NCBI RefSeq assembly: GCF_016638705.1
Contig: NZ_CP067341.1
Coordinates: 685,501 to 749,500, forward strand
Direction: 5' to 3'
DNA from: Lysinibacillus agricola
GTDB taxonomy: Bacteria; Bacillota; Bacilli; Bacillales_A; Planococcaceae
Length of the DNA stretch: 64,000 bases
Positions 8,634 through 17,506 of the stretch are shown one piece after another. A program made the translations under genes and the position numbers. Numbering within the stretch: the stretch's first letter is position 1; each line of letters begins with the position of its first letter. A model generated the notes under the pieces. That model had not been told where the DNA came from and made no database searches. It saw only the letters and a list, made by a program, of their open reading frames with translations.

Positions 8634-9350
8634 TTAAGGGTTCGTCGACCAAAGTCCAGCATGTTTTAAGACAACACGTGGATGAAGTTTTAACTGTGCA
8701 ACCATTAAATCTGCTAAATCTTCTGCTTGCATCACTTTTTCTGGATTGCCGTCTGTTAAGTTTAGTTCAACAGCCATATCTGTAGCAACTGTACTTGGCG
8801 TTAATGTTGTAACGCGAATGTTTTTCTTACGCACTTCAAGCATTAATGATTCACTTAGTCCGATAACAGCAGCTTTTGAAGCCGAGTATGCGCTTGTAAT
8901 TGGTGCACCTTTTTGACCAGCTGTTGAGGAGATATTAATGATGTCGCCTGTATTGCGCTCGATCATCTCCGGTAATACAGCGCGTGTTGTGTAATACACA
9001 CCTTTTACGTTGACATCGATAATATTTGTCCATTCTTCAGGCGTTAAGTCCATGAAGCCACCGAATTTTGAAATACCAGCATTGTTTACTAAAATATCGA
9101 TCGAGCCAAGCTCGCCGCGAATAGATTCAACGGCTGTAGTAATAGAGTCTAAATCCGCTACATTTGCCGCAGCAATGGCTACCTTCACATCATACTGTTT
9201 AAGTTCCTCTGCTACTTGTTGTAAATTTTCAAGCGTACGTCCAACAAGACCTACGTGAATACCTTCTTGCGCAAAAGCTACTGCTGTTGCGCGTCCAATT
9301 CCACGTCCTGCTCCTGTAATTAACGCCACTTTACCTGCGATTACTTGCAT
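8634..9350 (-). CDS. Short-chain dehydrogenase/reductase (3-oxoacyl-ACP reductase-like)
   Basis: 238-residue classical SDR with the nucleotide-binding TGAGRGIG (12-19), NNAG (89-92) and the catalytic Ser142, Tyr155 and Lys159 (YSASK). Such enzymes reduce ketones or oxidise alcohols with NAD(P)H; the substrate is not evident, and it sits away from fatty-acid synthesis genes. ATG at 9350 was chosen for its aaaggagag ribosome binding site; a longer frame to 9428 has none. It is divergent from an hxlR-type regulator gene, which is a usual arrangement for a redox or quinone-responsive pair. Confidence 0.9.
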   Translation of the reverse strand: MQVIAGKVALITGAGRGIGRATAVAFAQEGIHVGLVGRTLENLQQVAEELKQYDVKVAIAAANVADLDSITTAVESIRGELGSIDILVNNAGISKFGGFMDLTPEEWTNIIDVNVKGVYYTTRAVLPEMIERNTGDIINISSTAGQKGAPITSAYSASKAAVIGLSESLMLEVRKKNIRVTTLTPSTVATDMAVELNLTDGNPEKVMQAEDLADLMVAQLKLHPRVVLKHAGLWSTNP

Positions 9351-9514
9351 ATTTTTCTCTCCTTTAAATAAGATCGTTTTATTTAGACGAAAAAATAGAT
9401 TAAGATTTGTCTTTAAGACTAACCTCATTTTACTACGGTTTTCTACATTGTGAAGAGTGCACTTTTTTGTGCGGAGGTTACTAAAAGTTACTTATATGAA
9501 AGAGGGTTAGCTCT

Positions 9515-9898
9515 ATGTCGGATAAATTAAGAGAAGAGATAAAAGAGAGAATAGTAAATAATGATTATCATTGTGAAAAAGAACTTACCTTATCGATTAT
9601 TAGTGGGAAATGGAAAGTTGTTATTTTGTGGCATTTAGGTGTAGAAGGGCCGCATCGCTTCAGTGAGCTTCAAAGACTTTTTCCGAAAATATCTCATAAA
9701 ATATTATCAAACCAATTACGTGAACTGATGGAAGATGGAATTGTTCATCGAGAAGTGTTTCCAGAAGTTCCTCCGAAAGTCGAATATTCAATGACTGAAC
9801 TAGGGATGACGTTGTTACCAATCGTGGAGATGATGTATGAATGGGGAAAAAAGAGAATCAATCAAATTAAACAAGAAAGCAATAACGAGGTCATTTAG
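9515..9898 (+). CDS. HxlR family winged-helix transcriptional regulator
   Basis: 127 residues with the HxlR pattern: Cys in [17 protein letters not shown], then the winged helix [19 protein letters not shown] and [13 protein letters not shown] with the wing [12 protein letters not shown]. HxlR proteins are dimeric repressors or activators, often sensing electrophiles or aldehydes through the N-terminal Cys. It is divergent from the SDR gene with an 84-bp gap after the trimmed SDR start is extended upstream to its promoter, so it probably controls that gene and itself. Ribosome binding site agaggg. Confidence 0.9.
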   Translation: MSDKLREEIKERIVNNDYHCEKELTLSIISGKWKVVILWHLGVEGPHRFSELQRLFPKISHKILSNQLRELMEDGIVHREVFPEVPPKVEYSMTELGMTLLPIVEMMYEWGKKRINQIKQESNNEVI

Positions 9899-10000
9899 CT
9901 TGATTTAAATTGTCGGTGCTGTTTTTAAACAACTTTAAAATAGCAGATGGTACTTTATTTCATCGAGCCTAATTCAACTTCTTTATTTCTATACGCAAAC

Positions 10001-10045
10001 TGAATAAGACGGCTGAACTTTCCGTAACCTTTAACGTCTTATTTT
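10001..10045 (+). terminator. Possible terminator after hxlR-type gene
   Basis: Stem aataagacg (about 10002-10010) pairs with cgtcttatt (about 10035-10043), followed by a short T stretch. Confidence 0.4.
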
Positions 10046-10062
10046 GTAAAAGAGGTGAAACA

Positions 10063-10257
10063 ATGGGGGTTTGGTATTTCTTAATCTTATTTTTAGGGTT
10101 GTTTTTGATATTTAAAGGCCTATTTATGAAAAAACAATCTTTGCTAATTAAGAAAATTGGTATTGTGTTTGTAGGATTATTATGTATTTCATTCTCAATA
10201 TTTATGTTTTCACCAGGAAGTGCAGAAATAATTTCTGATTTACTAAATTTGGAATAA
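10063..10257 (+). CDS. Small membrane protein of unknown function
   Basis: 64 residues with two predicted hydrophobic helices (about 4-20 and 29-49), separated by a short basic loop with KKQS and IKK. Ribosome binding site aaagaggtgaaac and the ATG are well placed, and a strong terminator follows at 10291. I do not recognise a family. It lies alone between the hxlR-type gene and the insertion sequence. Confidence 0.65.
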   Translation: MGVWYFLILFLGLFLIFKGLFMKKQSLLIKKIGIVFVGLLCISFSIFMFSPGSAEIISDLLNLE

Positions 10258-10290
10258 GGGAAATCTAGGTAATATAATTAATTTTATAAT

Positions 10291-10338
10291 GTGGGGCTAA
10301 AAGTGGGGAAGCGTAATGAGATCACTTTTAGCCCCACT
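10291..10338 (+). terminator. Long perfect hairpin terminator
   Basis: A 15-bp perfect stem, gtggggctaaaagtg (10291-10305) with its complement at 10324-10338. The following T stretch is weak, so it may act in both directions. Confidence 0.65.
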
Positions 10339-10477
10339 TGCATTTGGCTAACATAATCATACCAGGCATCAAAAGCTATTGGGAGTTCCCGGACTTTCTT
10401 GGAAAAACAAGGCTCATTTACTAAACTGTACCCTATAAGATAGACACTTTGAAAAAAGTCTATCCTATTGGGTACTT

Positions 10478-11029
10478 TTGTTTATAATGAGAAAAAAGAT
10501 GTCGGAGCGGAATGAAATGACGAAAAGATTATTTACAAAAAAAGAGCAAGAACAACTAAACTGTAATCCTAATGTCCAAGCTATTAGTGATAAAGCGATT
10601 ACTTATACTGAAGAATTTAAACGCCATTTTATTGCAGAAAATGAAAAAGGAAAACTCCCAAGAACGATTTTTGAAGAGGCCGGTTTAGATGTTGAACTGA
10701 TTGGTTTGAAGCGCATTAGTTCAGCGGGAAAGCGTTGGCGCGCAGCTTATCGTACAACTGGAGTAGCGGGTCTACAAGATACACGGAAAACGAATTCAGG
10801 TCGTCCAATAGAACGGGAATTAAGTTTAGAAGAAAAAAATTGCACGATTAGAAGCGAAAAAAATCGATTATTACAAGCAGAGAATGAACTTTTAAAAAAA
10901 GCTCGATCTACTCGAAAGGCAGATGTTAAAGAAGAAATAACAATCGCAACAGAACTAAAATTTGATTTAATCAGTAAAAACGATTCAAAAAAATATAAAC
11001 TAAAAACGTTTAGTAAGCTATCTATGTGA
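10478..11029 (+). pseudogene. IS3 family transposase orfA with frameshifts
   Basis: The first part encodes the DNA-binding helix-turn-helix protein (KRWRAAYRTTGVAGLQDTRK) and a leucine-zipper region. The family sequence EEKIARLEAK is broken: K-IARLEAK is found in the neighbouring frame at about 10835-10858, bounded by runs of seven A. After ELLKK the usual end LDLLERQM appears in the -1 frame, again at a run of seven A (10894-10900), the site where IS3 elements normally frameshift. From about 10925 this frame encodes the N terminus of orfB. It ends at 11029 because of a 4-bp duplication. Confidence 0.75.
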
Positions 11030-11033
11030 AATC

Positions 11034-11867
11034 ATGGGCGTATCTCGTTCAGGTTACTATAATTATTTCACTGAAAAAAATCAGCACAAAAAGCGCGCAG
11101 CCCATGAGTTAGCAGATGAAGCAATCAAAGAAATCATTTTTAAAAAGCGTATCATTTCCGAGGACGTAAGAAAGGTGCACGTCAAATTAAAAATGACGTT
11201 AGAGAATCAATATGGGATTGCGTATAACTTAAAAACGTATTCGCCGCATTATGAAGAAATTCGAGATTGTATGCCCAATTCGAAAAAGCGAATCCGGCAC
11301 GTAGAATGGCTAAAGCGACAAAAAGAACATCGTACATGTCCAAATGAATTACAACGTAACTTTAAACAAGGTGTAGCAGGAAAAGTATTATTAACAGATA
11401 TCACGTATTTGACGTATGGAAACGGCAAACGTGCTTATTTATCAACGATTAAGGACGCTGAGACAAACGAAATTTTAGCGTATGAAGTATCTGCTTCATT
11501 AAGTATGGATATCGCGCTCAATACACTTCGTAAATTGAAGCGAAATCACCACCATTTAACGAAAGATGCATTTATTCATTCAGATCAAGGATTCCATTAT
11601 ACGAATCCAAAATTCCAGAAACTTGTGAAGGAAATGGGACTAGGGCAATCTATGTCACGCCGAGGAAACTGTTGGGATAACGCCCCTCAAGAATCCTTCT
11701 TCGGTCATTTTAAAGATGAAACCAATCTGAAAGCGTGCGAAACATTAGAAGAAGTAAAACGAGAAGTGAAAAGTTATATGATGTATTACAACCATTATCG
11801 AGGGCAATGGAACTTGAAAAAGCTGCCGCCTGCAAAATACAGACAGCAGCTTCAGAAGGTTGCCTAG
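11034..11867 (+). pseudogene. IS3 family transposase orfB (DDE integrase core), frameshifted
   Basis: The catalytic core is intact: the first Asp in LLTDITYLTYG, the second in FIHSDQGFHYT and the Glu in NAPQESFFGHFK. Upstream it is damaged. The family start TFxKLCEIMGVSRSGYY is split by a tandem tcta duplication at about 11018-11026. GRKKGARQIK is encoded in another frame at 11159-11188, and RIRRIMKK plus CPIRK in another frame at about 11235-11285. Each displaced segment is bordered by A or T runs one base longer than the family frame needs. Confidence 0.8.
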
Positions 11868-11962
11868 CTTTTTTTCAAAATGTCCTTTACAAAGGGTACA
11901 CTTTATACAAAGTGGGCTTTTTTATTTCTTTGGAATTTTTTAGATTAGAATTAAATACCTAA

Positions 11963-12012
11963 TTGACATTGATAGGAAAATACTGTTACATTATAAGGTA
12001 ACAAATGTTACC
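11963..12012 (+). promoter_or_regulatory. Promoter and palindromic operator of the TetR gene
   Basis: -35 TTGACA (11963-11968), 18-bp spacer, -10 TACATT (11987-11992). Directly downstream lies the inverted repeat ggtaac-aaat-gttacc (11997-12012), covering the expected start of transcription. A TetR repressor bound here would block its own operon. Confidence 0.6.
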
Positions 12013-12033
12013 TATTGAGGGAGGAAATTTTTT

Positions 12034-12603
12034 TTGGCACCAAAAGAGCGATTTACAGAGGAAATTTTATTGGATTGTGCTTTTGAAATGGCTAGAGAGA
12101 GTGGGATTGATAGTGTCAATGCACGGGATTTAGCAAAAGAGTTAGGCTGTTCGACAAAGCCTATATTTCGATTATTCTCGAGTATGGACGATTTAAAGTA
12201 CGCAGTCTATGAAAGGGCTAGCAATCTTTATAACGAAAAAATGTTTCAGGGCTTGCATGAAAGTTCTTTTTTAGGAATGGGGTTAGCTTATATTAACTTT
12301 GCTCGCGAAGAAAAGAAGCTATTTGAGCTATTATTTCTATCCAATAAATATAAAATCTCTAGCTTTTCGGATTTACTAAATGACGTAGAAAACCAAGGGA
12401 TTATAGCAATCATTTCTAAATTAACAGGATTAACTCAAACCTCTGCTAAATCTCTATTTGTAAATATATGGTTAACTACACACGGTATTGCGACAATGTG
12501 TGCGACGAATACTTGTGATTTAGATAGTTCGGAAATTGAGAGCATTTTAAAAGACGTTTTTGAAGGCGTTAAACAAAAATTATTGAATGGAGAAAATAAA
12601 TGA
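12034..12603 (+). CDS. TetR/AcrR family transcriptional regulator
   Basis: 189 residues starting at TTG 12034, 8-10 bases after gaggga/gg. The N-terminal helix-turn-helix (residues about 10-50: DSVNARDLAKELGCSTKPIFRLF) is TetR-like, followed by a ligand domain with a C-terminal segment typical of the WHG/TetR_C subgroup. The stop overlaps the next start (ATGA), so it is co-translated with a CPBP protease. The palindrome at 11997-12012 is its likely operator. Confidence 0.85.
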   Translation: MAPKERFTEEILLDCAFEMARESGIDSVNARDLAKELGCSTKPIFRLFSSMDDLKYAVYERASNLYNEKMFQGLHESSFLGMGLAYINFAREEKKLFELLFLSNKYKISSFSDLLNDVENQGIIAIISKLTGLTQTSAKSLFVNIWLTTHGIATMCATNTCDLDSSEIESILKDVFEGVKQKLLNGENK

Positions 12604-13358
12604 AAATAAAAAATTCACCTATTCTTTTATCGATACTTTTTACTTTACTTGCAATTGTTTTTCCTTTCATAGCTGGTGTAATTATAGCTGTCAAAAATAT
12701 AAGTAGCTTAAGCTTTATAGTTTTAATTCAATTTATTGCCTTTGCAGTTGGTGTACTAGTTACTCTTTGGATCATGAAAAAAAGTAAATTTTCTTTCCAA
12801 GATTTCGGATTTAGAAAGTTTAAAGCAGAGGCATGGATGGCTGTTATCGTTGTTTCTGAGCTGGTTGCATTCTTTAATGGTATTGCAGATCAAGATGGTT
12901 TTTCTGCGCAATACGTACTTATTTTGCTTCTATTTGTTATTGCCGTTGGTCTTTTTGAAGAGTTTATTTTCCGTGGTCTAATTTTCAAATATTTATCAGC
13001 GAAAGGGCTTAAAACGGCTATTATAGGCTCCTCTATTTTATTTGGAATTGGACATCTTGCACATTTAGCTGCAGGTCAGGATTTTTTATTGACATTACTG
13101 CAAGTAGTTTTTGCATGCCTCTTTGGGTTAGTTTGTGCAGAAATTGTTGCAAAGACAAAAAGTATTATGTTTCCTATTATTTGGCACGCTACGCATGATT
13201 TTATTGCATTCTTGACCGATAGTGAGCCGAATGTTCTTTCTGTTTCTATTTATATCTTTCATTGTTTAGTGTTAATTGGTCTCGCAATTTATTTCTGGAG
13301 AGCTTTATTTCCTAAAAAGGCTGTTATGAATTTAAAAAATCCTGAGAGTTACGTTTAA
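12600..13358 (+). CDS. CPBP family intramembrane metalloprotease
   Basis: 252 residues with about seven to eight membrane helices. The Abi/CPBP motifs are present: EEFIFRGL (EExxxR), FGIGHLAHL and WHATHDF, which supply the Glu and His residues of the active site. Relatives include CAAX prenyl endopeptidases and bacteriocin self-immunity proteins; the substrate cannot be inferred. Translationally coupled to the TetR regulator and followed by a strong terminator, so these two genes form a complete operon. It lies beside the insertion sequence in an accessory stretch. Confidence 0.88.
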   Translation: MKIKNSPILLSILFTLLAIVFPFIAGVIIAVKNISSLSFIVLIQFIAFAVGVLVTLWIMKKSKFSFQDFGFRKFKAEAWMAVIVVSELVAFFNGIADQDGFSAQYVLILLLFVIAVGLFEEFIFRGLIFKYLSAKGLKTAIIGSSILFGIGHLAHLAAGQDFLLTLLQVVFACLFGLVCAEIVAKTKSIMFPIIWHATHDFIAFLTDSEPNVLSVSIYIFHCLVLIGLAIYFWRALFPKKAVMNLKNPESYV

Positions 13359-13369
13359 ACTCGACAAGC

Positions 13370-13401
13370 AAAAAAGCATCTATTTGAGTGGATGCTTTTT
13401 T
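13370..13401. terminator. Rho-independent terminator
   Basis: aaaaaagcatc (13370-13380) pairs with gatgctttttt (13391-13401). It serves the CPBP gene and, on the minus strand, the convergent dehydratase gene. Confidence 0.9.
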
Positions 13402-13422
13402 TGTCTAGTCACCTTAATGAGC

Positions 13423-14352
13423 TTATTGTTGTAATTCAACATTGCCTCCTGAAATAAGGAAGCACACTTTTTCGTTTTTACTAATAGGTAAAATTCCTTG
13501 AAGGGCAGCGCCAATACCGATGGAGGAGGAAGGTTCTGCGATAATTTTACCCTCGGAAAGTAAGGTCTTCATCCCACGATGAATCAATGCTTCATCTACA
13601 CTTACAACCTCATCGACAAGCTGCTGAACAATTGGAAAGTTCCGTTCTCCTGGCTGTAAAGTTAATAGAGCATCTGCCAAAGATTTTTGTTCCTTTAAAA
13701 GCAATCTTTCGCCAGCTTCAAAGCTTTTGCCATAACGCGAAATAACAGCAGGCTCCACGCCAATTATTCTAATATGAGGTGATATGGATTTTACAGCAGT
13801 TGCAATGCCACTAATTAAACCACCGCCGCCAATAGGGATAACAATGGTATTAACATCAGGGAGCTGTGCTAAAATTTCTAAACCTGCTGTTCCTTGTCCT
13901 GCCATAATATCGTAATCATCATAAGGATGTATAATGCAATAACCATGATCACGACTGAGTTTTTCTGTTACTACATGTCTTTCTGCAAGCTTACACTGTA
14001 CAACCTCTGCACCTAAGGCACGTATTCCTTCAACTTTAATTGTAGGAGCTGAATCCGGTAGAACAATTGTTGCCTTACTATTTAATAGCTTGGCAGCATA
14101 GGCAACGCCCTTGCCATGATTACCCGAGGAAGCAGCAACTACGCCTTTTTGCAATTGTTCTAACGGCATGGACAGCATTTTATTGAGAGCTCCGCGAATT
14201 TTAAAAGAGTTTGTTTTTTGCATATTCTCGGCTTTAATGTAAACGTGACATCCTAAAAGATGATCGAGCCCATTTAATCGAATAACGGGTGTTTCATATA
14301 TATATGATGAAATTCTTCGTTTAGCAGCATGAATTTTTTCAAGTGTTATCAT
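13423..14352 (-). CDS. Threonine/serine dehydratase, PLP-dependent (IlvA/TdcB-like)
   Basis: 309-residue fold type II PLP enzyme. The Schiff-base lysine is Lys51 in NSFKIRGA; SSGNHGKGVAYAA binds the substrate carboxylate and GGGGLISG the cofactor phosphate. It has no C-terminal ACT regulatory domain, so it resembles catabolic threonine dehydratase, or serine racemase/hydroxyaspartate ammonia-lyase, more than biosynthetic IlvA. It would deaminate threonine to 2-oxobutanoate. Ribosome binding site gagggttg. Standing alone, convergent with the CPBP operon. Confidence 0.88.
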   Translation of the reverse strand: MITLEKIHAAKRRISSYIYETPVIRLNGLDHLLGCHVYIKAENMQKTNSFKIRGALNKMLSMPLEQLQKGVVAASSGNHGKGVAYAAKLLNSKATIVLPDSAPTIKVEGIRALGAEVVQCKLAERHVVTEKLSRDHGYCIIHPYDDYDIMAGQGTAGLEILAQLPDVNTIVIPIGGGGLISGIATAVKSISPHIRIIGVEPAVISRYGKSFEAGERLLLKEQKSLADALLTLQPGERNFPIVQQLVDEVVSVDEALIHRGMKTLLSEGKIIAEPSSSIGIGAALQGILPISKNEKVCFLISGGNVELQQ

Positions 14353-14466
14353 AAAGCAACCCTCATTCCGTTTAATTAATTGAAAATTCTGATGTTTTTA
14401 CTGTAGATTGATAGGTAATTTGTGTCAATAGGTAAACACGCCATGCACACAATACTTACTTCTATC

Positions 14467-14496
14467 TTGAAAAAGTATGAGTATTCATCCTATAAT
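14467..14496 (+). promoter_or_regulatory. SigA-type promoter of ywiB-argS
   Basis: -35 TTGAAA (14467-14472), 18-bp spacer, -10 TATAAT (14491-14496), 40 bp upstream of the ywiB start. Confidence 0.75.
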
Positions 14497-14536
14497 AAAA
14501 AGGTTATAGTAAAAACAATAAAAGGGAGCGTCCATA

Positions 14537-14968
14537 ATGGCGAACGAAGCAAGATCGCAGGTGAACATTAAGCTCATTTCTACGATTTGCCCGATTGAAG
14601 GGGAAACCGAAAGTTATGAAATGTGGCTGACAGGGCAGCTACTTGAAAAAGCAGGAAGCATCTATTTGAAATATGAAGAGGTGCAGGAGGATAAAACCAT
14701 CCGCACAACTATGAAGTTAGGCAATGAACAGGCATTAATTATGCGTACTGGTGCAGTAAAAATGCGACTACCACTTAACATAATTGAACAACAAATGGGT
14801 CATTATGAAAGTGAATTCGGTTCAATGCCACTCGTCATAGACACGAAAGAAATGACGTTTACAAAGCAGGCAGTAAACGGAGATTTCCATGTACAGTACG
14901 ATTTACTAATGGATGGGCAATCCGTTGGCAATTATACATTAGACATTACATTTACGGAGGTACAATGA
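14537..14968 (+). CDS. ywiB: DUF1934 beta-barrel protein YwiB
   Basis: 143 residues, the conserved small cytosolic protein that precedes argS in Bacillales. It consists mostly of predicted beta strands, consistent with the calycin-like DUF1934 barrel. Function unknown. Ribosome binding site aaagggagcg. Its stop overlaps the argS start (ATGA), so the two are translationally coupled. Confidence 0.9.
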   Translation: MANEARSQVNIKLISTICPIEGETESYEMWLTGQLLEKAGSIYLKYEEVQEDKTIRTTMKLGNEQALIMRTGAVKMRLPLNIIEQQMGHYESEFGSMPLVIDTKEMTFTKQAVNGDFHVQYDLLMDGQSVGNYTLDITFTEVQ

Positions 14969-16635
14969 TGAACGCAGTAGAACAAGTACAACAAGCCATT
15001 AAAGCAGCGATTGCGCAGGCTGTTGAAAAAGCTGGCTTAGTCGATGCTGGCACAGAGTTAAATATTCACCTTGAAACACCAAAGGATAAGGCAAATGGAG
15101 ACTATGCGACAAACATTGCTATGCAATTAACGAAATTAGCAAAAAAACCACCTCGTGCCATTGCTGAAGCTATTTTAGAAAATCTTGATACAGCAGGTAC
15201 AGATATTGAAAAAATCGATATTGCTGGCCCTGGCTTCATGAATATTACTGTGCGTAAAGATTTCCTAACAGGTGTAGTAAAAGCAGTGCTTGAGCAAGGT
15301 GTTGATTATGGTCGTTCTAATGCTGGTGCAGGAGAAAAAATTCAAGTTGAATTCGTATCTGCAAATCCAACTGGTGATCTTCATTTAGGTCATGCACGTG
15401 GAGCTTCTGTAGGGGATTCATTATGTAATGTGTTAGATATGGCAGGCTACGGTGTATCTCGTGAGTACTATATTAACGATGCGGGTAACCAAATCAATAA
15501 CTTAGCTTATTCACTTGAAGCGCGTTATAAACAAGCTTTAGGGTTAGAAGCTGAGATGCCAGAGGATGGCTACCACGGTGCGGATATTATTGGAATCGCT
15601 GGTAAATTAGCAGGTGAGCATGGCGATTCAATTTTATCAAAATCTGATGAAGATCGTTTTGCGTTCTTCCGTCAGCATGGTTTAGCGTTAGAATTAGACA
15701 AGTTAAAAACAGACCTTGCAAACTTCCGCGTAAACTTTGATGTGTGGTATTCTGAAACGTCACTATATGAAAACGGCAAAATTGAAGTAGCATTAGATAA
15801 ACTAAAAGCGAATGGTCATGTATTTGAAGAAGATGGTGCTACTTGGTTCCGTTCGACAACATTTGGCGACGATAAAGACCGCGTGTTAATTAAAAATGAT
15901 GGTTCATTCACATACCTGACTCCGGATATCGCATACCATGAGGACAAAATTGTACGTGGCTTCGATAAATTAATTAATATTTGGGGAGCTGATCACCACG
16001 GCTATATCCCACGTATGAAAGCTGCTATTCAGGCGCTTGGTTACGACCGTGATACGCTTGAAGTAGAGATTATCCAAATGGTTCAGCTTTATAAAAACGG
16101 TGAAAAATTCAAAATGTCTAAACGTACAGGCAACGCTGTTACAATGCGTGAGCTTGTAGAAGAGGTTGGCTTAGATGCAGTACGTTATTTCTTCGTGAAA
16201 ACTGCAGGCGATTCTCACATGGACTTTGACCTTGACCTTGCCGTATCTCAATCAAATGAAAACCCAGTGTATTATGCACAATATGCGCATGCACGTATTT
16301 CTTCTATTTTACGTTCAGCGAATGAGCAAGGCTTTGCTGCTACAACAGATCATTTAACTCTGTTAACAGCTGAAAAAGAAATTGATTTACTGAAAAAAGT
16401 GGGCGACTTCCCGAAAGTGGTAGCAGATGCTGCGAAGCACCGTACACCACACCGTATCGCTAACTATATCCAAGAAACAGCAGCTACATTCCACAGCTTC
16501 TATAACGCTGAAAAAGTGTTAGACCCTTCAAATAAAGAGCTAACAGAGGCTCGTTTAGCGCTTATTACGGCTGTGCGTACAACAATTGCCAACGCACTAC
16601 GCTTAATCGGCGTATCTGCACCAGAAAAAATGTAA
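14965..16635 (+). CDS. argS: Arginyl-tRNA synthetase
   Basis: 556 residues, identical in length to B. subtilis ArgS. Class I aminoacyl-tRNA synthetase with an N-terminal Add-1 domain, the HIGH-like motif HLGHARGA, the KMSKRTG loop, and the C-terminal DALR anticodon-binding domain (HARISSILR onward). Charges tRNA-Arg in the cytosol. Start overlaps ywiB; ribosome binding site ggaggt within the ywiB end. A strong terminator follows. Confidence 0.97.
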   Translation: MMNAVEQVQQAIKAAIAQAVEKAGLVDAGTELNIHLETPKDKANGDYATNIAMQLTKLAKKPPRAIAEAILENLDTAGTDIEKIDIAGPGFMNITVRKDFLTGVVKAVLEQGVDYGRSNAGAGEKIQVEFVSANPTGDLHLGHARGASVGDSLCNVLDMAGYGVSREYYINDAGNQINNLAYSLEARYKQALGLEAEMPEDGYHGADIIGIAGKLAGEHGDSILSKSDEDRFAFFRQHGLALELDKLKTDLANFRVNFDVWYSETSLYENGKIEVALDKLKANGHVFEEDGATWFRSTTFGDDKDRVLIKNDGSFTYLTPDIAYHEDKIVRGFDKLINIWGADHHGYIPRMKAAIQALGYDRDTLEVEIIQMVQLYKNGEKFKMSKRTGNAVTMRELVEEVGLDAVRYFFVKTAGDSHMDFDLDLAVSQSNENPVYYAQYAHARISSILRSANEQGFAATTDHLTLLTAEKEIDLLKKVGDFPKVVADAAKHRTPHRIANYIQETAATFHSFYNAEKVLDPSNKELTEARLALITAVRTTIANALRLIGVSAPEKM

Positions 16636-16650
16636 TAATAGTCTTTCCAG

Positions 16651-16684
16651 CCCCCGGCACGACAATGTGCCGGGGGTTTTTTGT
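16651..16684 (+). terminator. Rho-independent terminator of argS
   Basis: A 10-bp GC-rich perfect stem, cccccggcac (16651-16660) with gtgccggggg (16667-16676), then TTTTTT. Confidence 0.95.
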
Positions 16685-16699
16685 GTTGACATGGCTTAG

Positions 16700-17005
16700 A
16701 TGGATAGAGCTGTTGAAGTGGCAGATAGAATCAAAGCGACGGAAAGAACCGCCAGAGTGACGGAAAGAATTCGAAGCGACGGAAAGAACCGCCAGAGCGA
16801 CGGATAGAATTCGAAGCGACGGATAAGAACCAGCAAAGCGGCGGAAAGAACCGCCAGAGCGACGGAAAGAACCAGCAAAGCGGCGGAAAAAACCGCCAGA
16901 GCGACGGAAAGGATTCGAAGCGACGGAAAGAACCAGCAAAGCGACGGAAAGAACCGCCAGAGCGACGGATAGAATCATCGAAGTGCCGGATAAAATCCCT
17001 GAACT
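16700..17005. repeat. 21-bp tandem array (CGGAAAGAA/CGGATAGAA type)
   Basis: About 14 units fill the gap between the argS terminator and the next promoter. The commonest unit is cgacggaaagaaccgccag plus ag (21 bp); variants carry ttcg or ccagcaa in the middle. A second array of the same type is at 59115-59460. Open frames on the minus strand (FRRFAGSFRRSG heptads) follow from the 21-bp (7-codon) period and are not credible genes. Confidence 0.9.
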
Positions 17006-17057
17006 GATCAATTCATCTTCTTTAAACAATATTTTTCTGTAAACTTCAAATATTTCG

Positions 17058-17088
17058 TTGCAGTTTACGTTAACGTCAATGATATACT
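17058..17088 (+). promoter_or_regulatory. Palindromic operator and promoter of the MerR-acyl-CoA operon
   Basis: tttacgttaacgtcaa (17064-17079) is a 16-bp palindrome with one mismatched pair. It lies between a weak -35 (TTGCAG 17058-17063) and the -10 TATACT (17083-17088), the usual place for a MerR site. The sequence resembles the palindromes described for LiuR-type MerR regulators of branched-chain acyl-CoA catabolism. Confidence 0.6.
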
Positions 17089-17116
17089 GATGGAAAATGG
17101 GAAGGGGGAGATGCTG

Positions 17117-17506
17117 TTGAAGACGATTCAAGAAGTGGCTAAGCAGTTTAATGTTTCGACACGGACAATTCGTTATTACGAGGAGCTTGGGCTGCTTAAT
17201 CCTAATCGTTCATCTACTAATCAACGAACCTTTTCAAAAAAAGAGTTGGCGAAGCTTAAGCTTATTTTCCGAGGAAAGCGTTACGGTTTTTCACTTGAGG
17301 AGATCAAGGAGATGGTATTGCTGTTTGATTTTGATCGCACGGGCATTCAGCAGTTGGAGCGTACGGTTGAATATGGGGAGCAAAAAATTCAAGAAATTGA
17401 TAGCAAAATAGCAGAGCTTACGCAAATGAAAAATGAGTTGCAGCAATTACAAGGCGTGTTTACTGAAAAATTATTAACTTTAAAGGGAGAGATGCATGAT
17501 GAATAG
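17117..17506 (+). CDS. MerR family transcriptional regulator (LiuR-like)
   Basis: About 129 residues. The N-terminal winged helix reads QEVAKQFNVSTRTIRYYEELGLL; a C-terminal coiled coil (EYGEQKIQEIDSKIAELTQMKNELQQL, split here only by position) gives the dimer. No cysteine ligands for metal are present, so a small-molecule effector such as an acyl-CoA is likelier. The start is TTG at 17117, 6 bases after GGGGGAG; ATG at 17111 abuts the ribosome binding site. It overlaps the ligase gene by 11 bp and its likely operator is the palindrome at 17064. Confidence 0.82.
   Translation: MKTIQEVAKQFNVSTRTIRYYEELGLLNPNRSSTNQRTFSKKELAKLKLIFRGKRYGFSLEEIKEMVLLFDFDRTGIQQLERTVEYGEQKIQEIDSKIAELTQMKNELQQLQGVFTEKLLTLKGEMHDE

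Larger units (their letters stand above)
10427..11900 (+). mobile_element. IS3 family insertion sequence, decayed
   Basis: About 1.47 kb bounded by imperfect inverted repeats: left tgtaccctataagatagaca (from 10427) and right, in reverse complement, tgtaccctttgtaaaggaca (ending 11900). It contains orfA and orfB of the IS3/IS150 type. No clear target duplication is visible. Just inside the left end a hairpin gatagac/gtctatc follows, which may limit read-through from outside. Several frameshifts make it probably inactive. Confidence 0.85.

Noticed and set aside
10420..11905. Target-site duplication of the IS3 element
   Set aside because: Bases flanking the inverted repeats (aac on the left, ctt on the right) do not match.
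11735..11962. Plus-strand frame at the end of the insertion sequence
   Set aside because: Overlaps orfB in another frame and runs across the IS right end; no start signal.
16565..17131. Minus-strand frames encoding Phe/Arg/Ser-rich heptads through the 16.7-17.0 kb array
   Set aside because: The 21-bp unit is a multiple of three, so stop-free frames arise automatically. No ribosome binding site or known domain, and the frame overlaps the argS end and the next promoter.
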